A model generated the notes under the pieces. The model did no database searches, was not told the origin of the DNA, and saw only the letters and a program-made list of their open reading frames with translations. A stretch of DNA of 64,000 bases from Prostheceraeus crozeri (lineage: Eukaryota; Platyhelminthes; Polycladida; Euryleptidae), in assembly GCA_907163375.1 (NCBI GenBank), contig CAJQUW010013668.1, positions 5,001-69,000 on the forward strand, in the 5' to 3' direction. The translations under genes were made by a program, and so were the position numbers. This document shows, piece after piece, positions 50,567-62,200 of this stretch; within the stretch, counting starts at the first letter, position 1; every line of letters starts with the position of its first letter.

Positions 50567-52225
50567 AGAACAAGAAGTCGCGTGCCTAGATTGACATAAA
50601 TTTAAGATTTAATGACATAATATAAGATAGGTAGACTAATAATCTTAATCACTGAATGTGTTATGCTTTTCCTATGGTGGTGAGTGTAGGCGGTTTTGCA
50701 AGTTAGCATTCAACTAAATAACTTCATTACAGATCAATCAATTGATAGCAATTATTGACAGACTGCAATCAATCAATTGCAATTTTTTCTGTAACAACAA
50801 TTAATTAATTGGAATCTTTGGGTTACAGCGATCATTGTGACCAATAAATTGCAATGCAATTATTTTTTGGTTTCCAGGCTGTACTTCAATTTTTTATGAT
50901 TAGATAGGACACTGACGCCAAAACCGAACAGATTCATAGCATAGTCGTAATTGATAGTTGCACTTCTATCTTAAACATGAAGGTGTTCAGATGATCTTTG
51001 AAGTATATATTTGTGAATTTATTTGAATCAATTGATAAAAGCTTGTAATACAGTGCACGGTTATGAAGCCCATAATCATGTGGCTACATTGCGATGCAAG
51101 ATAGCGCCACAATGTCGCAAGACGAAGGATAATTGAGATGGAGTTCATACGGTACTGGAACACAACCTGGGGTTGGAAAAAAATTATTAGCAATTTAATT
51201 GGTCTCATTTTTTTGCTGAGAATCAATTGACTCAATTGGATCACATGAGCAATCAATTAGTTGACAATAATTGCAATAATTTTTTATCATTGCCAGATCT
51301 AGGTTGATCTTTCCGCTGTTGACTGACACTTGATTGATTAACACTTAGAACGTTAGTTACACAACACACAAGTCTACGAAAGTGCATTAAAACACTATAG
51401 AATAGAATTTGCAATCACAAGTATGTATTTTCTGCACCACTATGCTCGTTGAACTAATTTGCATGATACAACATGAAAATTTTCTCATAGCAATATCAAG
51501 CAATGACTGATAATTAACATTTATTATATTTTTATAATAATATATAAGCGCAATATTTTTTGGTTCAAACACCGTCACTCTGACCATCGTGACCTTAATT
51601 GAATTTTATCTAAGAGAAAATACGAAGTATTTATATTTACTAGTTAGAGACTTTTAAATTAAAGTTTAAATGAATTGTGTAGATTATTAACAGCAAGTTT
51701 CGCATTAGGCTAACATCAAACATTTCTTCGTTTCAAAAACGAGTATATCTACAGAATATCACATCATCGACTGTGTAGAGCTATTCATTATACATCATAA
51801 CTTGCAGTAATCGTTCAATAAATCGCTTTTTTGCTTGTGAATAATTGCAATTAATTGGAATAATTGGCAGCTGATCCAATCAATTAATTGAATTGAAGAT
51901 AGTTTATCAATCAACTAATTGCAATTAATTTCAATAAATTAATTTTCTTTTCCTTGCAGTGGACTACTTTTTGCATTGTTTATTAAGATATCATATTAAG
52001 ATAATTTCAAAAAAACAGGATAGGTGCCGCAGCTGCAGACTGATGATCAGTTAAACTGTTATGTCGGATTATATGTAGGCCTATGTTTCATCTCTGAAGG
52101 TTCTAGTGTTCTGATTGCATCCTTGATCGTTGTAGGCTTATGTATGCACGACTAAGGTTAAGTATAGCCTACGCATTACGTAATAATGATGACCAGGTAT
52201 AACTTCATTGCAGTCTGATAATTCA
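50567..52225. other. Segment present only in the left arm
   Basis: The right arm joins the two flanks directly near 63,058. ATTCA is found at both edges on the left (50,562; 52,220). The segment is AT-rich with many CAATTAATTG-like motifs (50,737; 50,766; 50,804; 51,225; 51,848; 51,880; 51,910). There are no inverted ends typical of a transposon, so deletion from the right arm is as likely as insertion here. Confidence 0.7.
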
Positions 52226-54991
52226 TGCAATATTGTTTTTTAATTAGTTGAAGTAAATTGTGGCCTGTAAGGTCAACGTCTACTCTACCTTACTTGGGGC
52301 TCCACTGTGTTGACACAGAGTCAGACTTTGATCTGGCTGTGACCATTTGGTCCGGATGCCCTTTCTGACGACTTCCTATGACACTTTCGGTGCTCGATTT
52401 CTGGACCGAAAGATCGCTAACCAAGCACCTAGCCTGCACTGTCACGTAGAACACCAATTTCCGATTATAATCCCTGTACTAGTAAGAGAGGATTCTCTTT
52501 TAATGACAACATGAGCGGTATTTTGACATAGGAAAGATAAAGTAAAAAGCACAATTATCATTCAATAAATGGACATTGACCGTGCAGTTTCAAACTGCGT
52601 GAATATCTAAAGTGTTAATTTATGTACGGTATCCCAAAAAACTTCCCACCTCCTTAGTAAATCCTGATTATTAATATGTCCCTAACATGTTTTTATTAGC
52701 CATCTTGAGTATTTCATAGCATAATGCATGCAATTTCGAAGCAACAAATGTTAGCCAGAATCTTACCTGCAGTGGCGCATAACATGCGCATATTATTCTG
52801 AGATGGAGGGGCACATTTTCTATCGAGCCATGTACTGCAATCTCATACAATGTCTTCAGCTGACTTCAGTGGCTTGACTGATTTCTCTGGTGCAATGATT
52901 CATGCTTTAGAACACCTGAACAACATTCATGTATCATTCGCTGTTCACTAATTCAGCAATGCATTTGTTATATCTTCATTCGCTATTTTGATTAACATGC
53001 TTAAATTTTCAACGCATCGATTTTGCAACATATCGATTTTATGCAGCATTCCATCGAAGTGTTTTGCTCTGTGACATCAATAAGGTATAGTCATGTAGAC
53101 CTCTATGGACATAGTGTGGTCTAATCTCTCAGATTTTGTAATGACTAATCGGTTTTGTGGCTTGTTGTCACTTCCACACGCATGTCAGATACACTAATTA
53201 GAGCCTATCTTTCGAGTGCGGTCGGGGTACAGTACAGAGTTCGGATTGATAGATATCTATGTCATCTTGAGCTGACATGAGACATTTCCAGCATGTATTC
53301 ATAACGGATACAAATTCAAAGCAGTCATCTGTGAATGTGCTACACAGTGTTGTTATGCAGTATGCAAATCTAACTGTATGGACTCATCAGAGGGAAAGCT
53401 TTCAATAGGCCTATTCAATATTTAATTACATTGGACATGCACTGTACCGACATGAAACAGCATCTCTCATTAACGCTACATCATCGTACCAGTGAATTGT
53501 AACTGAATTGTGGACGATAAGTCGTGAAATGCCCAACGAGCTGTACAGAAAATTCTTGATAAGATGGTGAGCAACTGGTCTTTTATTGCATGAGCCTTAG
53601 TGTCTTGTCTGAACCTGAAAGATAATTCATTCACAACGATTAGAATAATTTCATAAATAACGCACGAACGTTCTGAAACATTATAGTAGTCCCTTCTATA
53701 TAATAAGTAAAAGCAATTTAAATAATTAATTTAATGGCAGTCCCTCTTTCGACGCTAGAGGGACTAGTGTTTGAATATTTGAAAAGTGATTAATATTTCA
53801 TACTATTTTGGCATGGTATGGTGCAATTTTCATAGATAGAATCGCATTGCTTCATGATGAGAAATGAAGATTGTGTGTCAGAACGTACGTGCGTTATTTA
53901 CGGAATTGCCCATTATCAATTTATGAAGATCAATGACATGTCCAACCATAAAGATGAAATCACAAAATCACCTGTAGAATCGTTCATAGGCATGTTGGAA
54001 TATCACTCTGCTCAGTATCGTTTGCAATGGATTATGATGATCAATCATGAAAAAAATGCAAACAAGAATCATAAGTCTGCAGTCATCTTGAGGCTGATTT
54101 ACTTTCAATATTCAAATTTCTTCATTGATATGGATATTATTCTATGAAGGGAAAGTAAACTGCATTCTCCTGAAATGCTTCATGCATAAAATTTTAGCTA
54201 TTGAATCTAGCTATCTGGCTGACGTTAGGTGTACAAACCCTGATTAACCGGCGATTTTGGGGAAATATTGTAATGTGCTGATGCAGATGTAAACAAAATC
54301 AATTTGTCTAGTCGGCAGGGAAGGCAGCAGCATCCTCGTGACGTCAGTTCATTCCTATTCCTTATAGAAGAGCCAAGTGAGATGATGTATTGTAGTTAAA
54401 AAACTATCTTTGTCACTGCGAGTGACTAATGCAAGTGCGCTGTAAACAACAAATATCCGTTAAAATTAACAGCTAAAATTACTTTCACGGCTGTTTTTAC
54501 ACTCCGAACAGAAAATATCCGTAGAGACGCTCTATCTGATACTAGCGGATTTTAATTGATATCATCAAATTGTGACTCATCATTTTCAAGTTTCTTACGA
54601 ATATTTTCTGTTAAGTTTATATATTATCAAAATTATTATTATTATAAGTTTATATATATTACTGTAACTGCTGTTTTAGTGGTGTGCAGTTTACAGTGAG
54701 ACCTACATCAGTAAAGCTGTACGGTGCACACTTCCCGTATTTAGTAGATACAAATAATTCATCGCATTATTATTTTTTCTTCATAAAAGATGATTTGATA
54801 GGGATTGTAGTGCTTTTCATATTAAGTTCGCTTTTATCATGGCTTGTATTAAGTTCTTGAAATGTGTTAATGATCCGATTGAAACAAGCTTAATGTAAAA
54901 GGTATTATGCAGGCTTCACGGGGATGCTGCTTCCTCTACTGCTAACTGGTTAGTTCATATACTTCATCAGCGACATCATCAATGATCAAGC

Positions 54992-55415
54992 GTTGGATCG
55001 CAAAGCATCTGCACGCATACTTTCGGCCGAGATATATTTTGTTACGTTTGTTTAAATTTGGGCATCTAACATTATAGGAGAGATCAGTCTTTATATGCGC
55101 CTCTTACCTCAATTCATTAGTTCTTACATAAGACAGTTTCAAAATGAAGTTTTAACCTAAATCACACTTGTCTACAGTTCGTTCAGAAAACAGAAGCCAA
55201 GTTCATTGGAAAGCAAACTGTAGACAAGTGTGATTTAGGTTAAAACTTCATTTCGAAACTGTCTTATGTAACAACTAATGAATTGAGGTAAGAGGCGCAT
55301 ATAAAGACATAAGTAACAATCTCTCCTATAATGTTAGATGCCAAAATTTAAACAAACGTGATAAAATCTATCTAGGCCTAAAGTATGCGTGCAGATGCTT
55401 CTCGACATGATTGAC
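54992..55415. repeat. Nested foldback within the left arm
   Basis: About 185-base arms (54,992-55,178 and 55,215-55,415) around a 36-base centre, for example AACTGTAGACAAGTGTGATT and its complement. The same structure is at 59,866-60,278 in the right arm. One arm has lost or gained about 12 bases near ACATAAGTAACAA. Confidence 0.85.
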
Positions 55416-55941
55416 GCATTGCTTGTTATTTTAGGTCTACAGAAGCTCTGATTAATCCATACATTCACTTAAATGTTAATCTCATTATTATTTTGCATGC
55501 TATTTATAATTGATGCTGGCATAGTAAATACTGCTTAATATAATTTACAGATTTTGTTTCATTTGTGCTTTTATATATAATACATCATGTAATTCTTGCA
55601 TGGATGCATCCTATACATATCCTTGCTTTTTACGATAGCATGAATCCAGCGTGAAATGTCAATGAAAAATATTTCTTTTTTCAGAGACAATTTGATTCTC
55701 TCATTTCCGGATAAGATTGGGATATCAAACCAAGTAGGCCTATACATGAATTCTGCGTGGAACTGTTTGCAAGTGTGAAGGCAATTAGTGCACAAGGAAT
55801 GGTTAAGTGTTACCGAACTGCTGTCAAACTTTCCAGGTACTGTTATTTTTTATCCCTGGCAGTGTGTATACTGTGGTACGTGGCTATAATTTCATGAAGA
55901 ATAAACCTATTATTTGACGTTTGACTTTTCTCTTTAAGTAG

Positions 55942-56046
55942 GATCCGCCCTGTTGCTTGTAAAAACGGGCTTTCATTTAATCTCCAGCTAAAATACAGAG
56001 CACTGGAGATTGAATGAAAGCCCGTAAATCAAGCAGCAGGGCGGAT
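55942..56046. repeat. Hairpin flanking the retroposon, left arm
   Basis: Arms of about 44 bases from ATCCGCCCTG to CTCCAG and back, loop of about 14 bases. GGGCTTTCAT and ATGAAAGCCC are the most visible halves. The inverted copy is at 59,234-59,338. Confidence 0.8.
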
Positions 56047-56168
56047 TTTTTTTTTGGAACCTCCTTCGGGTACACGAGCTCGTACCGGTTACGTGACGGT
56101 AGGAACGACCCGTTTACTGGGCCGAGTTCGTGTAACGAACACGTACCGGAGGCGGGCGATCTAACGGG
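56047..56168 (-). mobile_element. Short poly(A)-tailed, hairpin-rich retroposon (left copy)
   Basis: Reads leftward: CCCGTTAGATCGCCCGCC head, about 110 bases, tail of 10 A. It contains four consecutive short inverted repeats: GTTCGT/ACGAAC, CCCG/CGGG, ACCG/CGGT and GGTAC/GTACC. SINE-like by size and tail; no clear tRNA or 5S promoter boxes were seen. Confidence 0.55.
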
Positions 56169-56262
56169 ATAGTCTATCATTGATAACCTATCTCTCTTCA
56201 TCACAACTAATTCAAAACCTATCAACTTAATTCTGACAAAACATTCATTCTAAAATTATTAG

Positions 56263-57646
56263 GCATACGAGCGTATTCCACTGACGACAACGGACTACTA
56301 TGAAATGATTAATTTCATCAAGAAGAACATGATCATGTGCAGAGTTGGAAAAGTCGGAATTGGAATTAATTCCGATCCGGAATTAATTCCATTTTTCGTC
56401 GGAATTGGAATTGGAATTGACGATATTCAAATCTACTGGAATTGGAATTGGAATTGACCCTGATAAACCTCAATTCCACTTTTTCGATAGACCTGTGATA
56501 AATCTATTTGTACAAAAATTGAAATCGCAACGTCCAATCACAACAATTAACAATATTAATTTTTAAGACTATAGTTATATAGATACGATACACAACGATA
56601 AAAGAAAAACTTTAAACTTACAATTCACTTCCTAATGTTGACTTCACTTCAATTCGATCGGACTCATTTATACCAAAATAATATCATAGATATCAGTGTC
56701 ACTTATACCGTCAATCTTCAATTGCGCTCGCTGATGTGTTGCTGAAGTGTTGCTGATGTGTTGCTGCTGATGCGCAATCTGCGGCCGTAGCAGAGGCAAA
56801 GTGCGGCCGTGACAATGAGAAGCAAATGAAAAAGAATATTGTGCATGTATATTGCAAATATTCCTGGAGTTCAAGGCAATCGAAAAACAATCGTCATAGC
56901 ATACTAGTCATCTTCTAACTGTTCCTTCACCTGAAGACGTTCCTTTCTGTCACATTGCTACAGTCTTTGATGCGCTCAAGCACGAATTTAGTGCGCGGTT
57001 CAACGACTTCAACGCACTTGCTCCTAAAATAAAGTTCGCTGCCTCGCCGCACCTGATCCAGATAGAAGAGGTTCCATTCGAACTTTAAATGGAAGTGATC
57101 GAGTTGAAGGCGAATGATTGTCTTGTGAAGCAGTTCAAAAGTGATGGTATTTTACATGAAATATGGAAATCAGCTGTGGAATATCCATGATTGCGAGAGT
57201 TGTCCTAAAACGTTTTAGTTCTATTTGGAAGCACATACGCCTGCGAGGCAGCGTTCTATAAATTAAATTTCATAAAGAACAAGTACCGGACGCGCTTGAC
57301 AAAAAAGTAATCTCGAGAATAGTTTACGTTTGATGACATCCTCTCAAGTGCCTGATTTTCGAAGCTTGGTCAACAACGGACAACAGCAAGTTAGTCACTG
57401 AGTCTTACACTGATATAGTAGATTTTTCACGAGATATTGTATTTCTACCTATTTAGATTCTGTGTATTTTCATAAATAGAATATGTACAAATTTCAGCTG
57501 TTTTTATTTCGCATTTATCATTAAATTTAAGGCTTACGTTTTGGGTTGCAAAAGAACTGTATGATTAGCAATAATAAGATACTTTATAACTTCAATAATA
57601 ACGCCAGGTAGGCAGGCTTATATGCGGGGTTCTAGAAATGCGTAGG

Positions 57647-57692
<46 letters not shown>

Positions 57693-59068
57693 TGCCTAGA
57701 ATAGACCTGCTCTTGATTCCTTTATGAATTATTATAGTAGATTATTAAAGTGTTTTCTCCTTCGGTTGCCCCTACAAAAACATGCTTTCAACTTTTGAAG
57801 TGATAACACCTTAAGCTTAAAGTCATTTCGGGTCAAAAATGACCGTCGGTCGTACATCGGTTAACTTGCCTTTACAAGTATAAGTAGGCCTTTATGCGAT
57901 TTTCACTGCGTCATTCATCATGGAAAGCTAATTTGAGTGGTGCAATATAAAAAGGATTGGCTATTGACCTAGTTGTCTGCACACATATTAAGTGCGACCG
58001 TGATTCTTTCGGCCTTCGAAATAACGACCGAAAACTGTAGAAGGTTGTGCACCCGTGCTGTATACGCTGCTGTGTTGTTGTTCGCTGGCGGGCAATTGTT
58101 GTTGTTATTTCTGTAGTTAAGTTGCACCGCGAGAGCCCGGAGTTCTTCTAACAGCTGCTGAAGATGTCGTATGTGTTGTTGTTGGTAGTTGTGATTATGT
58201 CAATTTCTCATCGTTTCTAATTTATACCAATTTTTGAGACTTGACGATAAATCCACTTTCTTTTAAAAATTGAAAGAGTTTCCTTTAATCTCTGCCCGCT
58301 AGCTTTCGACCCGACTTCATTTCGTTCTTATCACGGATTTTATAATCTCCTTTTTGAACATGGACCATTAATCAGTTTTCATGATATCTTTTCTATCGTC
58401 GTTTTTTCTGTCATCAACAATCACGTTATTCGCACATTGAATTTCTTTCTTCTGTCAGTTTATTAATCGATTTATTCGCATCTCATCTCTCTCTCTCTCT
58501 CTCAGCGTTTGATTCTTTGCTGACCGTTAATTTTCTCTTCTTTCTTTTTTCACGAAATATTGAATATCTCGTTTACGAAACGAAAATGGCGTAGACTGAC
58601 CGGTTACACATATACATGTACACAAGAAATATGAACTATGAACATGAGAACGCACATATGAACGACGCAGAGAACGGCACGCAGGAACAACGAGGATAGG
58701 ATAAGGGCACATGGGTTAGATTAAAACGAACAAATGTTAGATACATTAGCATAATACAGTATACGCGACATGAAATTATCGGAATTGAATCCTATTATGG
58801 AATTGGAATTGGAATTGAATTGAACTGTTTCGACTGGAATTGGAGTTGGAATTGAAATTTCTGCTCTGGAATTGGAATTGGAATTAAAAAATTTCAGTGG
58901 AATTTTTCCAGCTCTGATCATGTGCATTGCTCATCAGTCAAATAAAGCTAATGAAATCATATAGGTACATGTATTTACAGTCAGTCCCTGACAATCGTAG
59001 ACAAAGGCAGAATGTAGTAAATGCGATGTTCATAGATGCCCCAGTTGGACCTGTACTATGTGAATATA
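56263..59068 (+). pseudogene. Exon-like sequence interrupted by the hAT element
   Basis: Left of the insertion, after an acceptor-like ATTATTAG, a frame reads AYERIPLTTTDYYEMINFIK and continues KNMIMC. Right of it the same frame reads IAHQSNKANEII before a stop. Further on, after TTTACAG (58,978), SVPDNRRQRQNVVNAMFIDA and PVGPVLCEYIC read openly. It looks like one or two host exons, but no family is recognised and chance is not excluded. Confidence 0.3.
56340..58916 (+). mobile_element. hAT transposon in the palindrome centre
   Basis: 2,577 bases. Ends CAGAGTTGGAAAA and, reversed, CAGAGCTGGAAAAA. A perfect 8-bp duplication ATCATGTG lies at 56,332-56,339 and 58,917-58,924. Both ends carry GGAATT repeats. 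Around 56,960-57,380 a decayed transposase C-terminus is readable in one strand: FDALKHEFSARFNDFNALAP, FELxMEVIELKANDCLVKQF, LFGSTYACEAAFYKLNFIKN with several stops. A (TA)n microsatellite is at 57,651-57,689 and a (TC)n at 58,487-58,502. Confidence 0.9.
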
Positions 59069-59110
59069 TCTGTTAGTAATGATTATTGATGACAATGCAA
59101 GCTTCCCATG

Positions 59111-59233
59111 CCCGTTAGATCGCCCGCCTCCGGTACGTGTTCGTTACACGAACTCGGCCCGGTAAACGGGTCGTTCCTACCGTCACGTAACCGGTACGAG
59201 CTCGTGTACCCGAAGGAGGTTCCAAAAAAAAAA
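59111..59233 (+). mobile_element. Short poly(A)-tailed, hairpin-rich retroposon (right copy)
   Basis: Inverted copy of 56,047-56,168, with the A-tail at 59,224-59,233. The inner edge of both palindrome arms falls exactly at the CCCGTTAG head of this element. Confidence 0.55.
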
Positions 59234-62200
59234 TCCGCCCTGCTGCTTGATTTACGGGCTTTCATTCAATCTCCAGTGCTCTGTATTTTAGCTGGAGATT
59301 AAATGAAAGCCCGTTTTTACAAGCAACAGGGCGGATCCTACTTAAAGAGAAAAGTCAAACGTCAAATAATAGGTTTATTCTTCATGAAATTATAGCCACG
59401 TACCACAGTAACACTGCCTGGGATAAAAAATAACAGTACCTGGAAAGTTTGACAGCAGTTCGGTAACACTTAACCATTCCTTGTGCAGTAATTGCCTTCA
59501 CACTTGCTAACAGTTCCACGCAGAATCCATGTATAGGCCTACTTGGTTTGATATCCCAATCTTATCCGGAAATAAGAGAATCATTGTCTCTGAAAAAGGA
59601 AATATTTTTCATTGACATTTCACGCTGGATTCATGCTATCGTAAAAAGCAAGGATATGTATAGGATGCATCCATGCAAGAATTACATGATGTATTATATA
59701 TAAAAGCACAAATGAAACAAAATCTGTAAATTATATTAAGCAGTATTTACTATGCCAGCATCAATTATAAATAGCATGCAAAATTATAATGAGATTAACA
59801 TTTAAGTCAATGCATGGATTAATCAGAGCTTCTGTAGACCTAAAATAACAAGCAATACGTCAATCATGTCGCAAAGCATCTGCACGCATACTTTAGGCCT
59901 AGATAGATTTTATCACGTTTGTTTAAATTTTGGCATCTAACATTATAGGAGAGATTATTACTTATGTATTTATATGCGCCTCTTACCTCAATTCATTAGT
60001 TGTTACATAAGACAGTTTCGAAATGAAGTTTTAACCTAAATCACACTTGTCTACAGTTTGCTTTCCAATGAACTTGGCTTCTGTTTTCTGAACGAACTGT
60101 AGACAAGTGTGATTTAGGTTAAAACTTCATTTTGAAACTGTCTTATGTAAGAACTAATGAATTGAGGTAAGAGGCGCATATAAAGACTGATCTCTCCTAT
60201 AATGTTAGATGCCCAAATTTAAACAAACGTAACAAAATCTATCTAGGCCGAAAGTATGCGTGCAGATGCTTTGCGATCCAACGCTTGATCATTGATGATG
60301 TCGCTGATGAAGTATATAAACTAACCAGTTAGCAGTAGAAGCAGCATCCCCGTGAAGCCTGCATAATAGCTTTTACATTAAGCTTGTTTCAATCGGATCA
60401 TTAACACATTTCAAGAACTTAATACAAGTCATGATAAAAGCGAACTTAATATGAAAAGCACTACAATCCCTATCAAATCATCTTTTATGAAGAAAAAATA
60501 ATGCGATGAATTATTTGTATCTACTAAATACGGGAGGTGTGCACCGTACAGCTTTACTGATGTAGGTCTCACTGTAAACTGCACACCACTAAAACAGCAG
60601 TTACAGTAATATATATATACATATATATAAACTTATAATAATAATAATTTTAATAATATATAAACTTAACAGAAAATATTCGTAAGAAACTTGAAAATGA
60701 TGAGTCACAATTTGATGATATCAATTAAAATCCGCTAGTATCAGATAGAGCGTCTCTACGGATATTTTCTGTTCGGAGTGTAAAAAACAGTCGTGAAAGT
60801 AATTTTAGCTGTTAATTTTAACGGATATTTGTTGTTCACAGCGCACTTGCATTAGTCACTCGCAGTGACAAAGATAGTTTTTTAACTACAATACATCATC
60901 TCACTTGGCTCTTCTCCGAACTTCTATAAGGAATAGGAATGAACTGACGTCACGAGGATGCTGCTGCCTTCCCTGCAGACTAGACAAATTGATTTTGTTT
61001 ACATCTGCATCAGTACCTTACAATATTTCCCCAAAATCGCCGGTTAATCAGGGTTTGTACACCTAACGTCAGCCAGATAACTAGATTCAATAGCTAAAAT
61101 TTTAAGCATGAAGCATTTCAGGAGAATGCAGTTTACTTTCCCTTCATAGAATAATATCCATATCAATGAAGAAATTTGAATATTGAAAGTAAATCAGCCT
61201 CAAGATGACTGCAGACTTATGATTCTTGTTTGCATTTTGTCATGATTGATCATCATAATCCATTGCAAACGATACTGAGCAGAGTGATATTCCAACATGC
61301 CTATGAACGATTCTACAGGTGATTTTGTGATTTCATCTTTATGGTTGGACATGTCATTGATCTTCATAAATTGATAATGGGCAATTCCGTAAATAACGCA
61401 CGTACGTTCTGACACACAATCTTCATTTCTCATCATGAAGCAATGCGATTCTATCTATGAAAATTGCACCATACCATGCCAAAATAGTATGAAATATTAA
61501 TCACTTTTCAAATATTCAAACACTAGTCCTTCTAGCGTCGAAAGAGGGACTGCCATTAAATTAATTATTTAAATTGCTTTTACTTATTACGTAGAAGGGA
61601 CTACTATAATGTTTCAGAACGTTCGTGCGTTATTTATGAAATTATTCTAATCGTTGTGAATGAATTATCTTTCAGGTTCAGACAAGACGCTAAGGCTCAT
61701 GCAATAAAAGACCAGTTGCTCACCAGCTTATCAAGAATTTTCTGTACAGCTCGTTGGGCATTTCATGACTAATCGTCCACAATTCAGTTACAATTCACTG
61801 CTACGATGATGTAGCGTTAATGAGAGATGCTGTTTCATGTCGGTACAGCGCACGTCCAATGTAATTAAATATTGAATAGGCCTATTGAAAGCTTTCCCTC
61901 TGATGAGTCCATACAGTTAGATTTGCATACTGCATAACAACACTGTGTAACACATTCACAGATGACTGCTTTGAATTTGTATCCGTTATGAATACATGCT
62001 GGAAATGTCTCATGTCAGCTCAAGATGACATAGATATCTATCAATCCGAACTCTGTACCCCGACCGCACTCGAAAGATAGGCTCTAATTAGTGTATCTGA
62101 CATGCGTGTGGAAGTGACAACAAGCCACAAGACCAATTAGTCATTACAAAATCTGAGAGATGAAACCACACTATGCCCATAGAGTTCTACATGACTATAC

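Larger units (their letters stand above)
49611..56168 (+). repeat. Left arm of a giant inverted repeat
   Basis: Matches the reverse complement of 59,111-64,000 in order and nearly throughout (for example 49,611-49,660 with the last 50 bases of the window; 53,854-54,100 with 61,190-61,436). Differences are scattered substitutions, small indels and one 1.65-kb segment present only here. The true outer end is unknown because the other arm leaves the window. No gene is recognised in it; the longest frame (53,854-54,147) is 97 codons and unlike any family I know. Confidence 0.92.

Noticed and set aside
53854-54147. 97-codon frame conserved in both arms (61,200-61,436 reversed)
   Set aside because: The copies differ by indels that change the frame end, and the older relative at 34,150 does not keep it open, so it is not under protein constraint.
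56047-56225. Short protein frame shared by both palindrome arms (also 59,108-59,302)
   Set aside because: The frame lies within the hairpin-rich retroposon and flanking hairpin; identity follows from the inverted duplication.
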